A stretch of DNA of 54,296 nucleotides from Brumimicrobium sp965656195 (GCA_965656195.1 CBFHJL010000003.1:1-54296), one strand, 5' to 3'; counted from the first letter of the stretch, positions 25,349-33,787 are shown. Notes: generated by a model not told the origin, from the sequence alone. A program made the numbers and translations.

Positions 25349-25897
25349 CTATTTAGTGTTCAAACAATCACGCAACAATAATTTTGCACGATGAACAATT
25401 ACCCAAAAGTTGGACGAAGTCAAGTCAAACTCCTTACAAATATCGTCTCCATTTTTCTCTTCAACGTATTTCGCTCGAATCACTCCCCTACTTTTATCAG
25501 GCAGCACTTCGATACATTCCTCAAGGGCGTTTAACAGTTCTTCTTTCGATATCTTCTCTTCAATACTCTCAAGCGGTGAAGTAGTAGTGTTTTCCATTAT
25601 CCAATGCCCATTGTTACTACCTTCCTCATCGCTGAAGTAATGAGATACAACTTCAGTTTTTCTCGATGTTTTCTTTCTCCAATGATCGATGATTTTACGA
25701 CTTAAAATACTAGTCAACCAAGTTCTAGGAGTGCTTCGTCCTTCGAATTTTTCTACTCCGTTCAACGCAGCGATATAGGTGTCCTGAATTAGATCAAGTG
25801 CCATATCTCTATCGCTGATTTTAGACAAAGCAAAGTTCAATAAATAATCACCATGCTCCTCTACCCATACTGAAACATTCTCTTTTGAATAAGGCAT
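25349..25897 (-). CDS. ECF-type RNA polymerase sigma factor
   Basis: A 182-aa sigma-70 family protein with only regions 2 and 4. Region 2 has NFALSKISDRDMALDLIQDTYIAAL and FEGRSTPRTWLTSILSRKIIDHWRK, typical of ECF factors. After a linker with acidic and Asn-rich residues, region 4 holds LPDKSRGVIRAKYVEEKNGDDICKEFDLTSSNFWVIVHRAKLLLRDCL. The next gene on the strand encodes a short zinc-finger protein that may inhibit it. A perfect promoter, TTTG-18-TACATTTG, ends 4 nt before the ATG, so the mRNA is probably leaderless. It is divergent from the unknown secreted protein gene at 25994, which could be part of its regulon. Confidence 0.92.
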   Translation of the reverse strand: MPYSKENVSVWVEEHGDYLLNFALSKISDRDMALDLIQDTYIAALNGVEKFEGRSTPRTWLTSILSRKIIDHWRKKTSRKTEVVSHYFSDEEGSNNGHWIMENTTTSPLESIEEKISKEELLNALEECIEVLPDKSRGVIRAKYVEEKNGDDICKEFDLTSSNFWVIVHRAKLLLRDCLNTK

Positions 25898-25901
25898 AAA
25901 T

Positions 25902-25931
25902 CAAATGTACTTGTTATTTCATTAGGTCAAA
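25902..25931 (-). promoter_or_regulatory. Promoter of the ECF sigma gene, abutting the start codon
   Basis: On the minus strand: TTTG (25931-25928), an 18-nt spacer and an exact TACATTTG -7 box (25909-25902). Only 4 nt separate the box from the ATG at 25897, implying a leaderless transcript. Confidence 0.6.
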
Positions 25932-25993
25932 CAACTTAAACTTAAAACATATATAACATGTTTACAATGTGATATTCTTATATTTAAACCTGC

Positions 25994-27619
25994 ATGCAAA
26001 GACCGGTCTATATACAACACATACTGTCAGCTTTTATTGCTGTGATTCTAACCATCACATATTCGCATGGGCAAATACTAGAATATTATGATAAACTCGA
26101 CATCTATTGGGGGGAGACTTTTCGTGACTTAGGGAACGTTGAACGGGTAATGAAAACAAAAGAAGACCACTATATTAGCGTGGTTAACAGAACGAATCTT
26201 TTCAATTTCTTTAGCGACTATAATAAAAGGTTTTACTTCGAACCAATTCTAGATTTCAAACCCAAGCGACACAAGAAAATCAAACTTTTTGGTGATGGCA
26301 GTCGGAGTTATCTAGAAGATTTTTCCGTCTTAAATGATCAATTATTAGTGATTAGTAGACGAAAAAATCTCTTGAATAAAACAGTGAAGTTATACTATCA
26401 TTTCCTCGACCCTGATAAAAATGTAAAAGAGAATCATGGATTTCATCTTGAAACGTACAGCTTGAATAGGTCTTTTTCTTTTGATTATCTAACAGTGGTA
26501 AATAATTTAGAAAAATCAAAAGTAGGTTACTTATATACAATACCTGGTGGAAGAAACGAATTCCCAACTTACAGCTTTGGAGTTTTTGACAGTACTAGAA
26601 ACTTACAAACTCAAGGTACTTCTATATTTCCATACAGGAATAAGCAAATGCAGTTCTCACGCAGTTACATCACTCCAAAAGGAAACTTATATGTATTAGC
26701 TCAAGAGTATACAAATGAAAATCGAGCAATGAATTGGGGTGACGATAGATTTTATAGAAAACAATTAACCGTATTCAAATTAAAAGATGGAGAATTATCT
26801 GACTTCAATGTGAGACACAATGAATTACTTTTAAAAGAGATAGAGCTCACAGTAAAGGATGAAGAACTTATTTTTTCGGGTTTATATGCAGATGATGTAA
26901 GGTCAGGGATTCGAGGTGTGTTTTACATTCGGATGAACGACGAAGGAGATTTTCTTCATGAAGAGTATACACGATTCTCCACAGACTTTTTACTACAGGG
27001 TCAACAGCTACCGCAAAACCTCGTTTTGAATGATCCAAACTTCAGTGAAGGTCTTGGTAGTTATAAAATGAAAGACTTGAGGCAAACTAAAGATGGCGGA
27101 TATATCGGTATAGCTGAACATTTCGACACAGAAGATCGTATAAGTGGAACAGGGGCTCCTGGAACAAATAATCGCATCGATACTTATTACTATTATAACA
27201 ACATACTGATTTACAAAATTGATAGCACTGGAAGACTTGAATGGAACAAAATCATTCCAAAAAATCAACACTCTATAAATGACGGAGGCTATTATTTATC
27301 ATTCTCCAAGTACGTTAATGACTCTAGTATCTTTTTAGTTTTCAACGACAATAGTAAAAACTATTCAGAAAGCAGAGATTATTTACACCCATCCTCTCCA
27401 AAAACGGCATACTTTAACTCCTGGAGAAATGTTATCGCACTAGTACGGATAGATATTGAAACAGGAGCCGTCAAACGACAATCGATTGGTGGCAAAAAGA
27501 CTACCGACACTGTACTGGTTCCAAAACTCTGTATTGAGAATCAAGAAAGTCAAGAACTTTTTCTATATGGAAAAAGCGGAAATAAGCATCGATATGGCAG
27601 AATGCGTTTTGATCTTTAA
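25994..27619 (+). CDS. Exported protein of unknown function (541 aa)
   Basis: I do not recognise a named family. It has a signal peptide (about residues 1-27, ending SHGQ) and no other membrane segment. The mature chain is rich in aromatic and charged residues with alternating beta-strand patterns, and blade-like elements recur (HYISVVNRTNLF, GNLYVLAQEYTNE, GYIGIAEHFDTED, SIFLVFNDNSKNY, ELFLYGKSGNKHR), which suggests a degenerate beta-propeller in the periplasm or on the surface. There is no T9SS sorting domain. Codon use resembles its neighbours. It is divergent from the ECF sigma gene with 96 bp between the starts, and it precedes a beta-barrel gene on the same strand. Its function cannot be assigned. 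Confidence 0.75.
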   Translation: MQRPVYIQHILSAFIAVILTITYSHGQILEYYDKLDIYWGETFRDLGNVERVMKTKEDHYISVVNRTNLFNFFSDYNKRFYFEPILDFKPKRHKKIKLFGDGSRSYLEDFSVLNDQLLVISRRKNLLNKTVKLYYHFLDPDKNVKENHGFHLETYSLNRSFSFDYLTVVNNLEKSKVGYLYTIPGGRNEFPTYSFGVFDSTRNLQTQGTSIFPYRNKQMQFSRSYITPKGNLYVLAQEYTNENRAMNWGDDRFYRKQLTVFKLKDGELSDFNVRHNELLLKEIELTVKDEELIFSGLYADDVRSGIRGVFYIRMNDEGDFLHEEYTRFSTDFLLQGQQLPQNLVLNDPNFSEGLGSYKMKDLRQTKDGGYIGIAEHFDTEDRISGTGAPGTNNRIDTYYYYNNILIYKIDSTGRLEWNKIIPKNQHSINDGGYYLSFSKYVNDSSIFLVFNDNSKNYSESRDYLHPSSPKTAYFNSWRNVIALVRIDIETGAVKRQSIGGKKTTDTVLVPKLCIENQESQELFLYGKSGNKHRYGRMRFDL

Positions 27620-27661
27620 ACTAGAAATGTATAATAAAAAGATTAAAATCGTGTTCTCTTA

Positions 27662-27692
27662 TTGAAGGTGTAATTACATATACTTATTTTTG
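27662..27692 (+). promoter_or_regulatory. Putative promoter of the beta-barrel gene and waaA
   Basis: TTG (27662-27664), a 20-nt spacer and an exact TATTTTTG -7 box (27685-27692), ending 3 nt before the ATG at 27696. The mRNA would be leaderless or begin inside the first codons. Confidence 0.45.
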
Positions 27693-27695
27693 TTT

Positions 27696-28499
27696 ATGGC
27701 TTCAATTAATTTAAATTTTAACCACTTGTTCGTTAACATTCGTTACATACTATTGATTCTTTTATTCGCTGTGCTCTCAATAAGTCTGTCTTATGGTCAG
27801 AGAGATGTAAGCGATGATGTAATCGGAACACCGTATTGCGGAATTCAATATGGAATGAACTGGACTGGTGGAGATTTAGCAGAACGTTATGGCCTTACCA
27901 ATACGCTTGGAGGTTTTGCTGGATATAAAACAAAAAACAATTTTATTTTCGGATTAGATGGCAACTTCATTTTTGGCAATAAAATAAGGATTGATGGAGT
28001 TCTGGATAATATACGAGACGAAGCTGGGAATGTAACAAACACCTCAGGTGGTCCAGCAATCGTTTTATTATTCAATAGAGGATTTCACGCAAACGCAACA
28101 GTTGGAAAAGTATTCCCTGTATTAAGCCCTAATCCAAACTCAGGCATCATGGTTCAATTAAGCGCAGGATATCTTTTGCATAAATTAAGGGTGGAAACAC
28201 AAGAGGATGATGTTCCTCAACTTCAAGGAGATTACTTAAAAGGATATGACCGTTTGACCATTGGTGTGAATACTGCACAATTCATTGGTTACAGCTTCAT
28301 GGCAAACCAAGGGATCTATAACTTTTACGCTGGATTTTACTGTCAACAGGGATTCACACAAAATCAACGATCAGAATTTTGGGATCAACCCAACCAAACA
28401 GTTTCTCAAGATTTACGTCTTGATGTGATGTATGGATTCCGTGTAGGATGGTTAATACCTATTTACAAAAGACAACCTAAAGACTATTACTACAACTAA
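27696..28499 (+). CDS. Conserved outer-membrane beta-barrel protein
   Basis: A 267-aa exported protein with a signal peptide preceded by a longer N-terminus (SINLNFNHLFVNIRYILLILLFAVL..., cleavage near SLSYGQ). The mature part has repeated amphipathic strands with glycine and aromatics (GIQYGMNWTGGDLAERYG, LGGFAGYKTKNNFIFGLDGNFIFG, VQLSAGYLLHKLRV, FYAGFYCQQGFT) and ends with strands RLDVMYGFRVGWLIPIYKRQ, as in 8-10-strand outer-membrane barrels. The function is unknown. The stop codon overlaps the waaA start by one base (TAATG), so the two genes are translationally coupled and an envelope/LPS role is likely. If the promoter box at 27685 is used, the in-frame TTG at 27726 could be the true start. 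Confidence 0.75.
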   Translation: MASINLNFNHLFVNIRYILLILLFAVLSISLSYGQRDVSDDVIGTPYCGIQYGMNWTGGDLAERYGLTNTLGGFAGYKTKNNFIFGLDGNFIFGNKIRIDGVLDNIRDEAGNVTNTSGGPAIVLLFNRGFHANATVGKVFPVLSPNPNSGIMVQLSAGYLLHKLRVETQEDDVPQLQGDYLKGYDRLTIGVNTAQFIGYSFMANQGIYNFYAGFYCQQGFTQNQRSEFWDQPNQTVSQDLRLDVMYGFRVGWLIPIYKRQPKDYYYN

Positions 28500-29713
28500 T
28501 GTTTTATTCACTTGGAATATACGCTTATGGTGGAATAGTAAGACTAGCCTCTTTATGGAACGCAAAAGCTAGAAAATGGATATTAGGGCGAAAAAACTTT
28601 TGGTCTGAGTTACCAACAATTCCAAACAACAAGGAAGTAGTCTGGTTTCACTGTGCCTCAATGGGGGAATACGACCAAGGCTTACCTGTAATGGAAAGTT
28701 TTTTAGATAATTTCCCAAACACTTATTTATTGGTGACTTTCTTTAGCCCTTCTGGATATGAAGCTATTAAAGACAAGTCAATAGCAGATCACACCTGTTA
28801 CCTACCTTTAGACACCAAAAGAAATGCGAAACGATTTGTTGGTCATTTCAATCCAAAAAAAGTGTTTTTCGTGAAATATGAATTCTGGCTAAATTATATA
28901 GATTCTTGCTATCGATCGGATTGCAAATTATTTGGCCTTAGCGCTGTATTTAGAAAAGATCAACGTTTTTTCAAATGGTATGGTGGAAGGTTCACTTCAA
29001 TGATAGACAAGTTTGAGCACTTCTTTTTACAGAATAATAAAAGTGCAAGAACCTTATCAATTAACGATTATGACAACTTCACGGTAACCGGAGATACAAG
29101 GTTCGACAGAGTCATGATCAGGGCCAAATACAACGAACATAATCCTATACTCGAAAAATGGACTAAACGTAAAAGAAACGTTTTAGTCATTGGAAGTTCT
29201 TGGCCGAAAGATGAGGAAATCTTATACCCTTTGATAAATGATACTGAAAGCAGTACAGCTGTTATTCTAGCTCCTCATGAGGTGAATAAAGAGCATATTG
29301 ATGGAATAATAAATAAACTAAATGTTCCTTTTCAAAAATATACTGATCTATTAAAGGGTGAGGTAGTTGAAAGCACAACAGAAGTAATTATTTTAGACTG
29401 TATTGGAGTATTAGCTAATGCCTATAAATATGGCACCCTTGCTTACGTAGGTGGTGCTTTTGGCAAAGGCCTTCACAACATATTGGAACCCGCTTCTTTT
29501 GGCTTACCAGTAGTATTTGGGCCAAATCACAAAAAGTTTCCAGAGGCTCAGGAGTTTATTGATGCTAAAATTGGTAAAAGTATCAATGATGAGGACTCTT
29601 GTTCCCTAGCATTAAATGTATTCGCACAAGATCCTAATTCCGAGAAAAAGGTACTGGACTTTATGAAAGAGAAAAGTGGGGCTACCTCTAAAGTCATTTC
29701 ATATTTTCAATAA
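28499..29713 (+). CDS. waaA: 3-deoxy-D-manno-octulosonic acid (Kdo) transferase
   Basis: A 404-aa GT-B fold glycosyltransferase that adds Kdo to lipid A precursors. Typical blocks are an N-terminal membrane-associated segment (MFYSLGIYAYGGIVRLASLW), WFHCASMGEYDQGLP with the catalytic-base glutamate, LVTFFSPSGYE, FFVKYEFWLNY, VTGDTRFDRV, VIGSSWPKDEE, LAPHEVN, and the donor-binding YVGGAFGKGLHNILEPASFGLPVVFGPNH. The length fits the family. It overlaps the preceding barrel gene by one base, forming a two-gene operon for outer-membrane biogenesis. Confidence 0.95.
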   Translation: MFYSLGIYAYGGIVRLASLWNAKARKWILGRKNFWSELPTIPNNKEVVWFHCASMGEYDQGLPVMESFLDNFPNTYLLVTFFSPSGYEAIKDKSIADHTCYLPLDTKRNAKRFVGHFNPKKVFFVKYEFWLNYIDSCYRSDCKLFGLSAVFRKDQRFFKWYGGRFTSMIDKFEHFFLQNNKSARTLSINDYDNFTVTGDTRFDRVMIRAKYNEHNPILEKWTKRKRNVLVIGSSWPKDEEILYPLINDTESSTAVILAPHEVNKEHIDGIINKLNVPFQKYTDLLKGEVVESTTEVIILDCIGVLANAYKYGTLAYVGGAFGKGLHNILEPASFGLPVVFGPNHKKFPEAQEFIDAKIGKSINDEDSCSLALNVFAQDPNSEKKVLDFMKEKSGATSKVISYFQ

Positions 29714-29744
29714 AAAAGCCCCTACATCATTTGAGGAGCTTTTA
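29712..29744. terminator. Weak bidirectional terminator between waaA and the Bax1-like gene
   Basis: AAAGC and CCT pair with AGG and GCTTT around a C-A mismatch; loop ACATCATTTG. T-runs lie on both sides. It is less stable than the other terminators here. Confidence 0.6.
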
Positions 29745-29764
29745 ATTGAATTAAATACGAAGTA

Positions 29765-30484
29765 TTAATCTCTTCCTCCAAGTAAATGAAGCAAGGACAT
29801 AAATAGATTAATGAACAGAATGTACAAGGTCAAACCTCCCATTAAACTTAACTTCTGTTTATTCTCTTGAGACATTTGTGTGTCATTAGCAATGGCTTTT
29901 AGCTTTTGCATTTCCCATGCTGTTAATCCTGTAAATACAAAAACACCGATTATCGAGATCAAATAGCCTAACCAAGAACTTCCAACAAACATATTGATGA
30001 TTGCGGCAAAGAAAATACCTATAAAAGCCATATAAAGAAGACTTCCCATTTTAGATAAATCAACAGATGTTGTATATCCTAATATTGCCATACCTGCAAA
30101 AGCACCAGCCGTAACGAAAAAAGTTGTAGCTATATCTCCCATACTATAGACGAAAAATATCGATGATAGAGAGGCTCCAATCAAAGAGGAATACAAAATG
30201 AATAATCCTACAAGTGATCCTAGTGAAAACTTCTGGAATTTGTACTGAATTAAAAGTACTAAACCTAATGGTGCAAATGCGACAACATAAAACAGCGGGC
30301 TTACACCTCCCGTTTCAAAGTTAATGAACCACTCAATAAACAATCCTGAACTTGCCAAATACCATGATACAGCTCCAGAAACTACCAGTGCCATGAACAT
30401 ATATGTATACACTCCCATGAAAAATTCTTTCACTTGGGATTTGGAGGCTACTCCTTCATTTTGAACGTCTAAATATTCTTGCAT
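29765..30484 (-). CDS. Bax inhibitor-1/YccA family membrane protein
   Basis: A 239-aa protein with about seven transmembrane helices (for example YTYMFMALVVSGAVSWYL, SPLFYVVAFAPLGLVLLIQY, FFVTAGAFAGMAILGYTT, YLISIIGVFVFTGLTAWE). Family marks are SSIFFVYSMGDIATTFFVTAGAFAGMAILGY and the C-terminal TLYILFINLFMSLLHLLGGRD. Members of the BI-1 family form pH-dependent calcium leaks or modulate FtsH. The function in this bacterium is not established. It has its own promoter, 79 bp after the S4-domain gene. Confidence 0.92.
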   Translation of the reverse strand: MQEYLDVQNEGVASKSQVKEFFMGVYTYMFMALVVSGAVSWYLASSGLFIEWFINFETGGVSPLFYVVAFAPLGLVLLIQYKFQKFSLGSLVGLFILYSSLIGASLSSIFFVYSMGDIATTFFVTAGAFAGMAILGYTTSVDLSKMGSLLYMAFIGIFFAAIINMFVGSSWLGYLISIIGVFVFTGLTAWEMQKLKAIANDTQMSQENKQKLSLMGGLTLYILFINLFMSLLHLLGGRD

Positions 30485-30505
30485 AATTCTTATAATTTAT
30501 TATCA

Positions 30506-30532
30506 CAAAGATATGAAATTCATTTATCCAAA
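30506..30532 (-). promoter_or_regulatory. Putative promoter of the Bax1-like gene
   Basis: Exact TATCTTTG at 30513-30506 on the minus strand; TTTG at 30532-30529 with a short 15-nt spacer. The ATG is 21 nt downstream of the box. Confidence 0.5.
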
Positions 30533-30563
30533 TTCTCTAAAAAATGTGAATAGAATGAATCAT

Positions 30564-30962
30564 TTAATCTAAGTCCCAATCGCCCTCATCATCCCAATCA
30601 AGAAACGACGATATATCTCGACGATCCTTTTTCGTTGGTTTACCAGTGCCATGATGACGATAAGTGTTCTGAGCTGCTAAATACGTTTTAAACTTCTCTA
30701 CTTCCTCCACTGGAGTCATATCAATAACATAGTCATCAACTAACTTAGCTCCCACTCTATTATTCAAAAGGTCTTTAATCTTATAACTAAATAATGCATT
30801 ATGGCGTGAAATCTGAATGACATCTCCAATTTGCACATCTTTCGAAGGTTTAACTTGTGCACCGTTAAGCTTTACCTTCCCTTTTTTCACACGATCAGTT
30901 GCCTTTGAGCGAGTTTTACTCAATCTAACACACCAAACGAATTTATCCACGCGTACACTCAT
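30564..30962 (-). CDS. S4-domain RNA-binding protein (Hsp15-like)
   Basis: A 132-aa protein with an N-terminal S4 RNA-binding fold: VRVDKFVWCVRLSKTRSKATDRVKKGKVKLNG, then VKPSKDVQIGDVIQI. It resembles Hsp15 (HslR), which rescues stalled 50S subunits carrying tRNA. The C-terminal part is basic (GTGKPTKKDRRD) and ends in an acidic WDDEGDWDLD tail. Its ATG overlaps the stop of the preceding yjbR-like gene (ATGA), so the two are translationally coupled and belong to an operon with the desaturase. Confidence 0.88.
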   Translation of the reverse strand: MSVRVDKFVWCVRLSKTRSKATDRVKKGKVKLNGAQVKPSKDVQIGDVIQISRHNALFSYKIKDLLNNRVGAKLVDDYVIDMTPVEEVEKFKTYLAAQNTYRHHGTGKPTKKDRRDISSFLDWDDEGDWDLD

Positions 30963-31306
30963 TTCAGTTCTTCTTGTATTTTCTTAGGAAATCCACTAAA
31001 AATTAAATCATATGAATCATCAATCAATTCATGAAGTAACAATTCAGGAACATCACGATTAAAGTAAACTGTATTCCAGTGCCTCTTACTCATGTGGTAA
31101 CCTGGAATAATACCATTGTAATCAGCTCTTAATGATTCCGCTCTATCTGGATCACATTTCAAGTTACAACGCTCACCATCATTAAGACCAATCAGGGCAA
31201 ACATCTTACCATTCAGTTTAAACACGAGCGTATTTTCATCAAAAGGAAAAGACTCACTTACATGAGCCTTTCCTAAACAATATTCTCTAAAAGATTCTAC
31301 ATTCAT
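30959..31306 (-). CDS. MmcQ/YjbR family protein
   Basis: A 115-aa protein of the small MmcQ/YjbR family: FREYCLGKAHVSESFPFDENTLVFKLNGKMFALI, NLKCDPDRAESLRADY, GIIPGYHMSKRHWNTVYF and LLHELIDDSYDLIFSGF. The fold is CyaY-like and has been called DNA-binding, but the biological role is not well known. It begins 7 bp after the desaturase stop codon and overlaps the S4-domain gene by 4 bases, so all three form one operon. Confidence 0.92.
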   Translation of the reverse strand: MNVESFREYCLGKAHVSESFPFDENTLVFKLNGKMFALIGLNDGERCNLKCDPDRAESLRADYNGIIPGYHMSKRHWNTVYFNRDVPELLLHELIDDSYDLIFSGFPKKIQEELK

Positions 31307-31313
31307 GTAGTAC

Positions 31314-32408
31314 CTATATTTCGTCTTGAGTTCCTAATCTCTTCAACATTTTAGCGTGACTTGCAAGAGCACCTCCAAAAGTCTTCTCAGAATTGTAAGG
31401 AAGATTAAACTCTTCAGCCGTTTCTCTCACAATTTTTGAGATTTTCTTATAATGAACATGACAGATATTCGGAAATAAATGGTGTTCAATTTGGAAATTC
31501 AATCCACCAACATACCATGAGAACAATCTGCTTTTTGGAGCAAAGTTCGCTGTATTGTGTAATTGACTTACCGCCCAATCAGCCTTAATATTACCTGACT
31601 CGTCAGGCATTGGATAGTTAGAAGATGGTACAACATGTGCCGGCTGGAAAATCATTCCCAAAATAACACCTGTAATGTAGTGCATCAAAATAAACCCAAT
31701 AATTGTCAAGTACCATGGTACAGGAGCGAATATCAATGGAAGAACTAAAAATATAGCATAGTAAAGAAGCTTAGCTAAAACAATTTCTACAAAAAGTTTA
31801 AGTGTTGAGTCTGTTTGCGTTTTCGTAAGACCTCTTTTTGAGTAATCCGTAAGTTGTTTGAAGTCTTTTACCGTAACCCACATCAATGTCATCATTCCGT
31901 AAAGGAACCATGCATATAAGTGCTGATACTTATGCAACTTTCTTCTCTTCTCGTAAGGACTGAAACGCATAACTTTTCCAGGTGCGATATCCTCATCCAT
32001 ACCTGTTACATTAGTATAGGTATGATGAAGTACATTGTGCTGTATTCTCCACATGTAAGGACTACCTCCTGCCAAGTTTAAAAACGCTCCAAAGAATGTA
32101 TTTACTAGTTTGTTTTTTGAGTATGCTCCATGATTTGCATCGTGCATGATCGATAGACCAATCCCTGAAATTCCAAATCCCATAATCACCCACATTAGCA
32201 TGATTAGCCATGGATTTTCGATAACGGTAAGCATTAAAATAAATGGCACCAAATACAAGGAAACCATGAAAATAGATTTGATCACCATTGACGCATTTCC
32301 GTGTCGGGAAATGTTGTTTTCTTTAAAATAACCTCTAACTCGTTTTTGTAATGTTTTGTAAAACTCTACGTTACTCGAACGATCGAAGGTAATGTTGTTA
32401 TTCTGCAT
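31314..32408 (-). CDS. Membrane fatty-acid desaturase (acyl-lipid/acyl-CoA type)
   Basis: A 364-aa integral membrane di-iron desaturase. Three histidine boxes are visible: HDANH (residues 89-93), HNVLHH (124-129) and the late QIEHH, followed by LFPNICHVHYKKIS. The Gln in the last box is typical of front-end or linoleoyl-CoA-like desaturases, but there is no cytochrome b5 domain, so an external electron donor is needed. Four or more hydrophobic helices flank the boxes (for example MVIKSIFMVSLYLVPFILMLTVI). Regioselectivity cannot be told from sequence. It leads an operon with yjbR-like and S4 genes. The 5' leader contains a perfect 15-bp palindrome, a likely operator. Confidence 0.92.
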   Translation of the reverse strand: MQNNNITFDRSSNVEFYKTLQKRVRGYFKENNISRHGNASMVIKSIFMVSLYLVPFILMLTVIENPWLIMLMWVIMGFGISGIGLSIMHDANHGAYSKNKLVNTFFGAFLNLAGGSPYMWRIQHNVLHHTYTNVTGMDEDIAPGKVMRFSPYEKRRKLHKYQHLYAWFLYGMMTLMWVTVKDFKQLTDYSKRGLTKTQTDSTLKLFVEIVLAKLLYYAIFLVLPLIFAPVPWYLTIIGFILMHYITGVILGMIFQPAHVVPSSNYPMPDESGNIKADWAVSQLHNTANFAPKSRLFSWYVGGLNFQIEHHLFPNICHVHYKKISKIVRETAEEFNLPYNSEKTFGGALASHAKMLKRLGTQDEI

Positions 32409-32423
32409 AATAAAAATTTAATC

Positions 32424-32438
32424 TTCACAACTTGTGAA
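32424..32438. promoter_or_regulatory. Perfect palindrome in the desaturase leader (candidate operator)
   Basis: TTCACAA-C-TTGTGAA, seven-base perfect arms around one central base, between the -7 box (32452-32445) and the start codon (32408). It would overlap the transcription start, where a repressor would block. The one-base centre rules out an RNA hairpin of the full length. Confidence 0.5.
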
Positions 32439-32444
32439 TCTATA

Positions 32445-32452
32445 CAAAGATA
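32445..32452 (-). promoter_or_regulatory. -7 box (TATCTTTG) for the desaturase operon
   Basis: Exact TAnnTTTG on the minus strand, 36 nt before the ATG; no clear -33 element. Confidence 0.5.
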
Positions 32453-32538
32453 AGAAATAAAAAATAAGTCCTTTTTACATCTTCTATGATAATATCCATA
32501 ATTAACTAAAATTGTCTTCATGGATTGCTATGTAACGA

Positions 32539-32570
32539 TTGATCAAATAAAAAAGTTTCTATTAGTTTTG
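32539..32570 (+). promoter_or_regulatory. Promoter of pgk
   Basis: TTG (32539-32541), a 21-nt spacer and an exact TAGTTTTG -7 box (32563-32570), 13 nt before the ATG. Confidence 0.55.
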
Positions 32571-32583
32571 TAAAAAAAACAGC

Positions 32584-33774
32584 ATGAAAAGCATCCAAAA
32601 TATTGACTTCTCGCATAAACGCGCTCTCATTAGGGTTGACTTCAATGTACCAATTAATAGTAAGGGAGAAATAACTGATGATACGAGAATACGGGCAGCG
32701 ATTCCTACGATTAAGAAAGTACTTGAATCTAACGGAAGTGTAGTATTAATGTCTCACCTTGGACGTCCTAAAAATGGACCTGAAGATAAATTTTCATTGA
32801 TTCAAATAGTAGATCATTTGAGTAAACTGTTGTCTACACAGGTTGCTTTTTCGAAAGATTGTATTGGTAAAGACGCAATTCATGCAACGAGTAACCTTAA
32901 GCCTGGTGAAGTTGTCCTTCTTGAAAATCTTAGGTTCCACAGTGAAGAGAAGAGCGGAAGCAAAGAGTTTGCTGAACAACTAGCTAAGAATGGCGACATC
33001 TACATTAACGATGCTTTTGGAACTGCACATAGAGCGCATGCTAGCACAGCAGTTATCGCAGATTTTTTTCCTAAGAATAAATACTTCGGTCTTCTTTTGG
33101 AAGACGAAATCAAAAATATTGATAAAGTTTTAAAAGCTCCAAAGCCACCTACTTTGGCAGTTGTTGGAGGAGCTAAGGTGAGTTCTAAGATTACGATTAT
33201 CGAAAACCTACTAAACACTGTCGACCACTTGATAATTGGTGGAGGGATGGCATACACTTTTGTCAAAGCAAAAGGAGGAAAAATTGGCAACTCTCTGGTT
33301 GAAGATGACTATTTAGACACAGCTTCTCAAATATTATCTAGCGCCAAAGGAAAAGGGGTCGCGATTCACCTTCCAATCGACACGATTGTTGCTGACAAAT
33401 TTGACGAAAATGCAAATACAAAAGAGCAAAATATTGATGCAATTGAAGATGGATGGATGGGCTTAGATATTGGAGCGAATTCAATTCAAAAGTTTAAAGA
33501 AATAATTCTTGATTCAAAAACTATTCTTTGGAATGGGCCAATGGGTGTTTTCGAAATGGAAAAGTTTCAAAAAGGTACTGTATCCATCGCGGAAGCCATT
33601 GCTGAATCCACAAAAAATGGAACTTTCTCTCTCGTTGGAGGAGGTGATTCTGTGGCAGCTGTGAATCAATTTAATCTAGCTGACCAAGTAAGCTATGTCT
33701 CTACAGGAGGTGGAGCGATGCTAGAGTATTTGGAAGGCAAAACCCTACCAGGTATCAAAGCAATTCTAGACTAG
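32584..33774 (+). CDS. pgk: Phosphoglycerate kinase
   Basis: A 396-aa glycolytic kinase that moves phosphate between 1,3-bisphosphoglycerate and ADP. Recognised blocks are RALIRVDFNVPI, LMSHLGRPK with the substrate-binding arginine, LLENLRFH, YINDAFGTAHRAHAST, VVGGAKVSSKI, GGGMAYTF, WNGPMGVFE and the nucleotide loop LVGGGDSVAA. The length is normal. It has its own promoter and terminator; enolase lies 4 kb away on the other strand. Confidence 0.97.
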   Translation: MKSIQNIDFSHKRALIRVDFNVPINSKGEITDDTRIRAAIPTIKKVLESNGSVVLMSHLGRPKNGPEDKFSLIQIVDHLSKLLSTQVAFSKDCIGKDAIHATSNLKPGEVVLLENLRFHSEEKSGSKEFAEQLAKNGDIYINDAFGTAHRAHASTAVIADFFPKNKYFGLLLEDEIKNIDKVLKAPKPPTLAVVGGAKVSSKITIIENLLNTVDHLIIGGGMAYTFVKAKGGKIGNSLVEDDYLDTASQILSSAKGKGVAIHLPIDTIVADKFDENANTKEQNIDAIEDGWMGLDIGANSIQKFKEIILDSKTILWNGPMGVFEMEKFQKGTVSIAEAIAESTKNGTFSLVGGGDSVAAVNQFNLADQVSYVSTGGGAMLEYLEGKTLPGIKAILD

Positions 33775-33787
33775 AAAGAACAACCAT

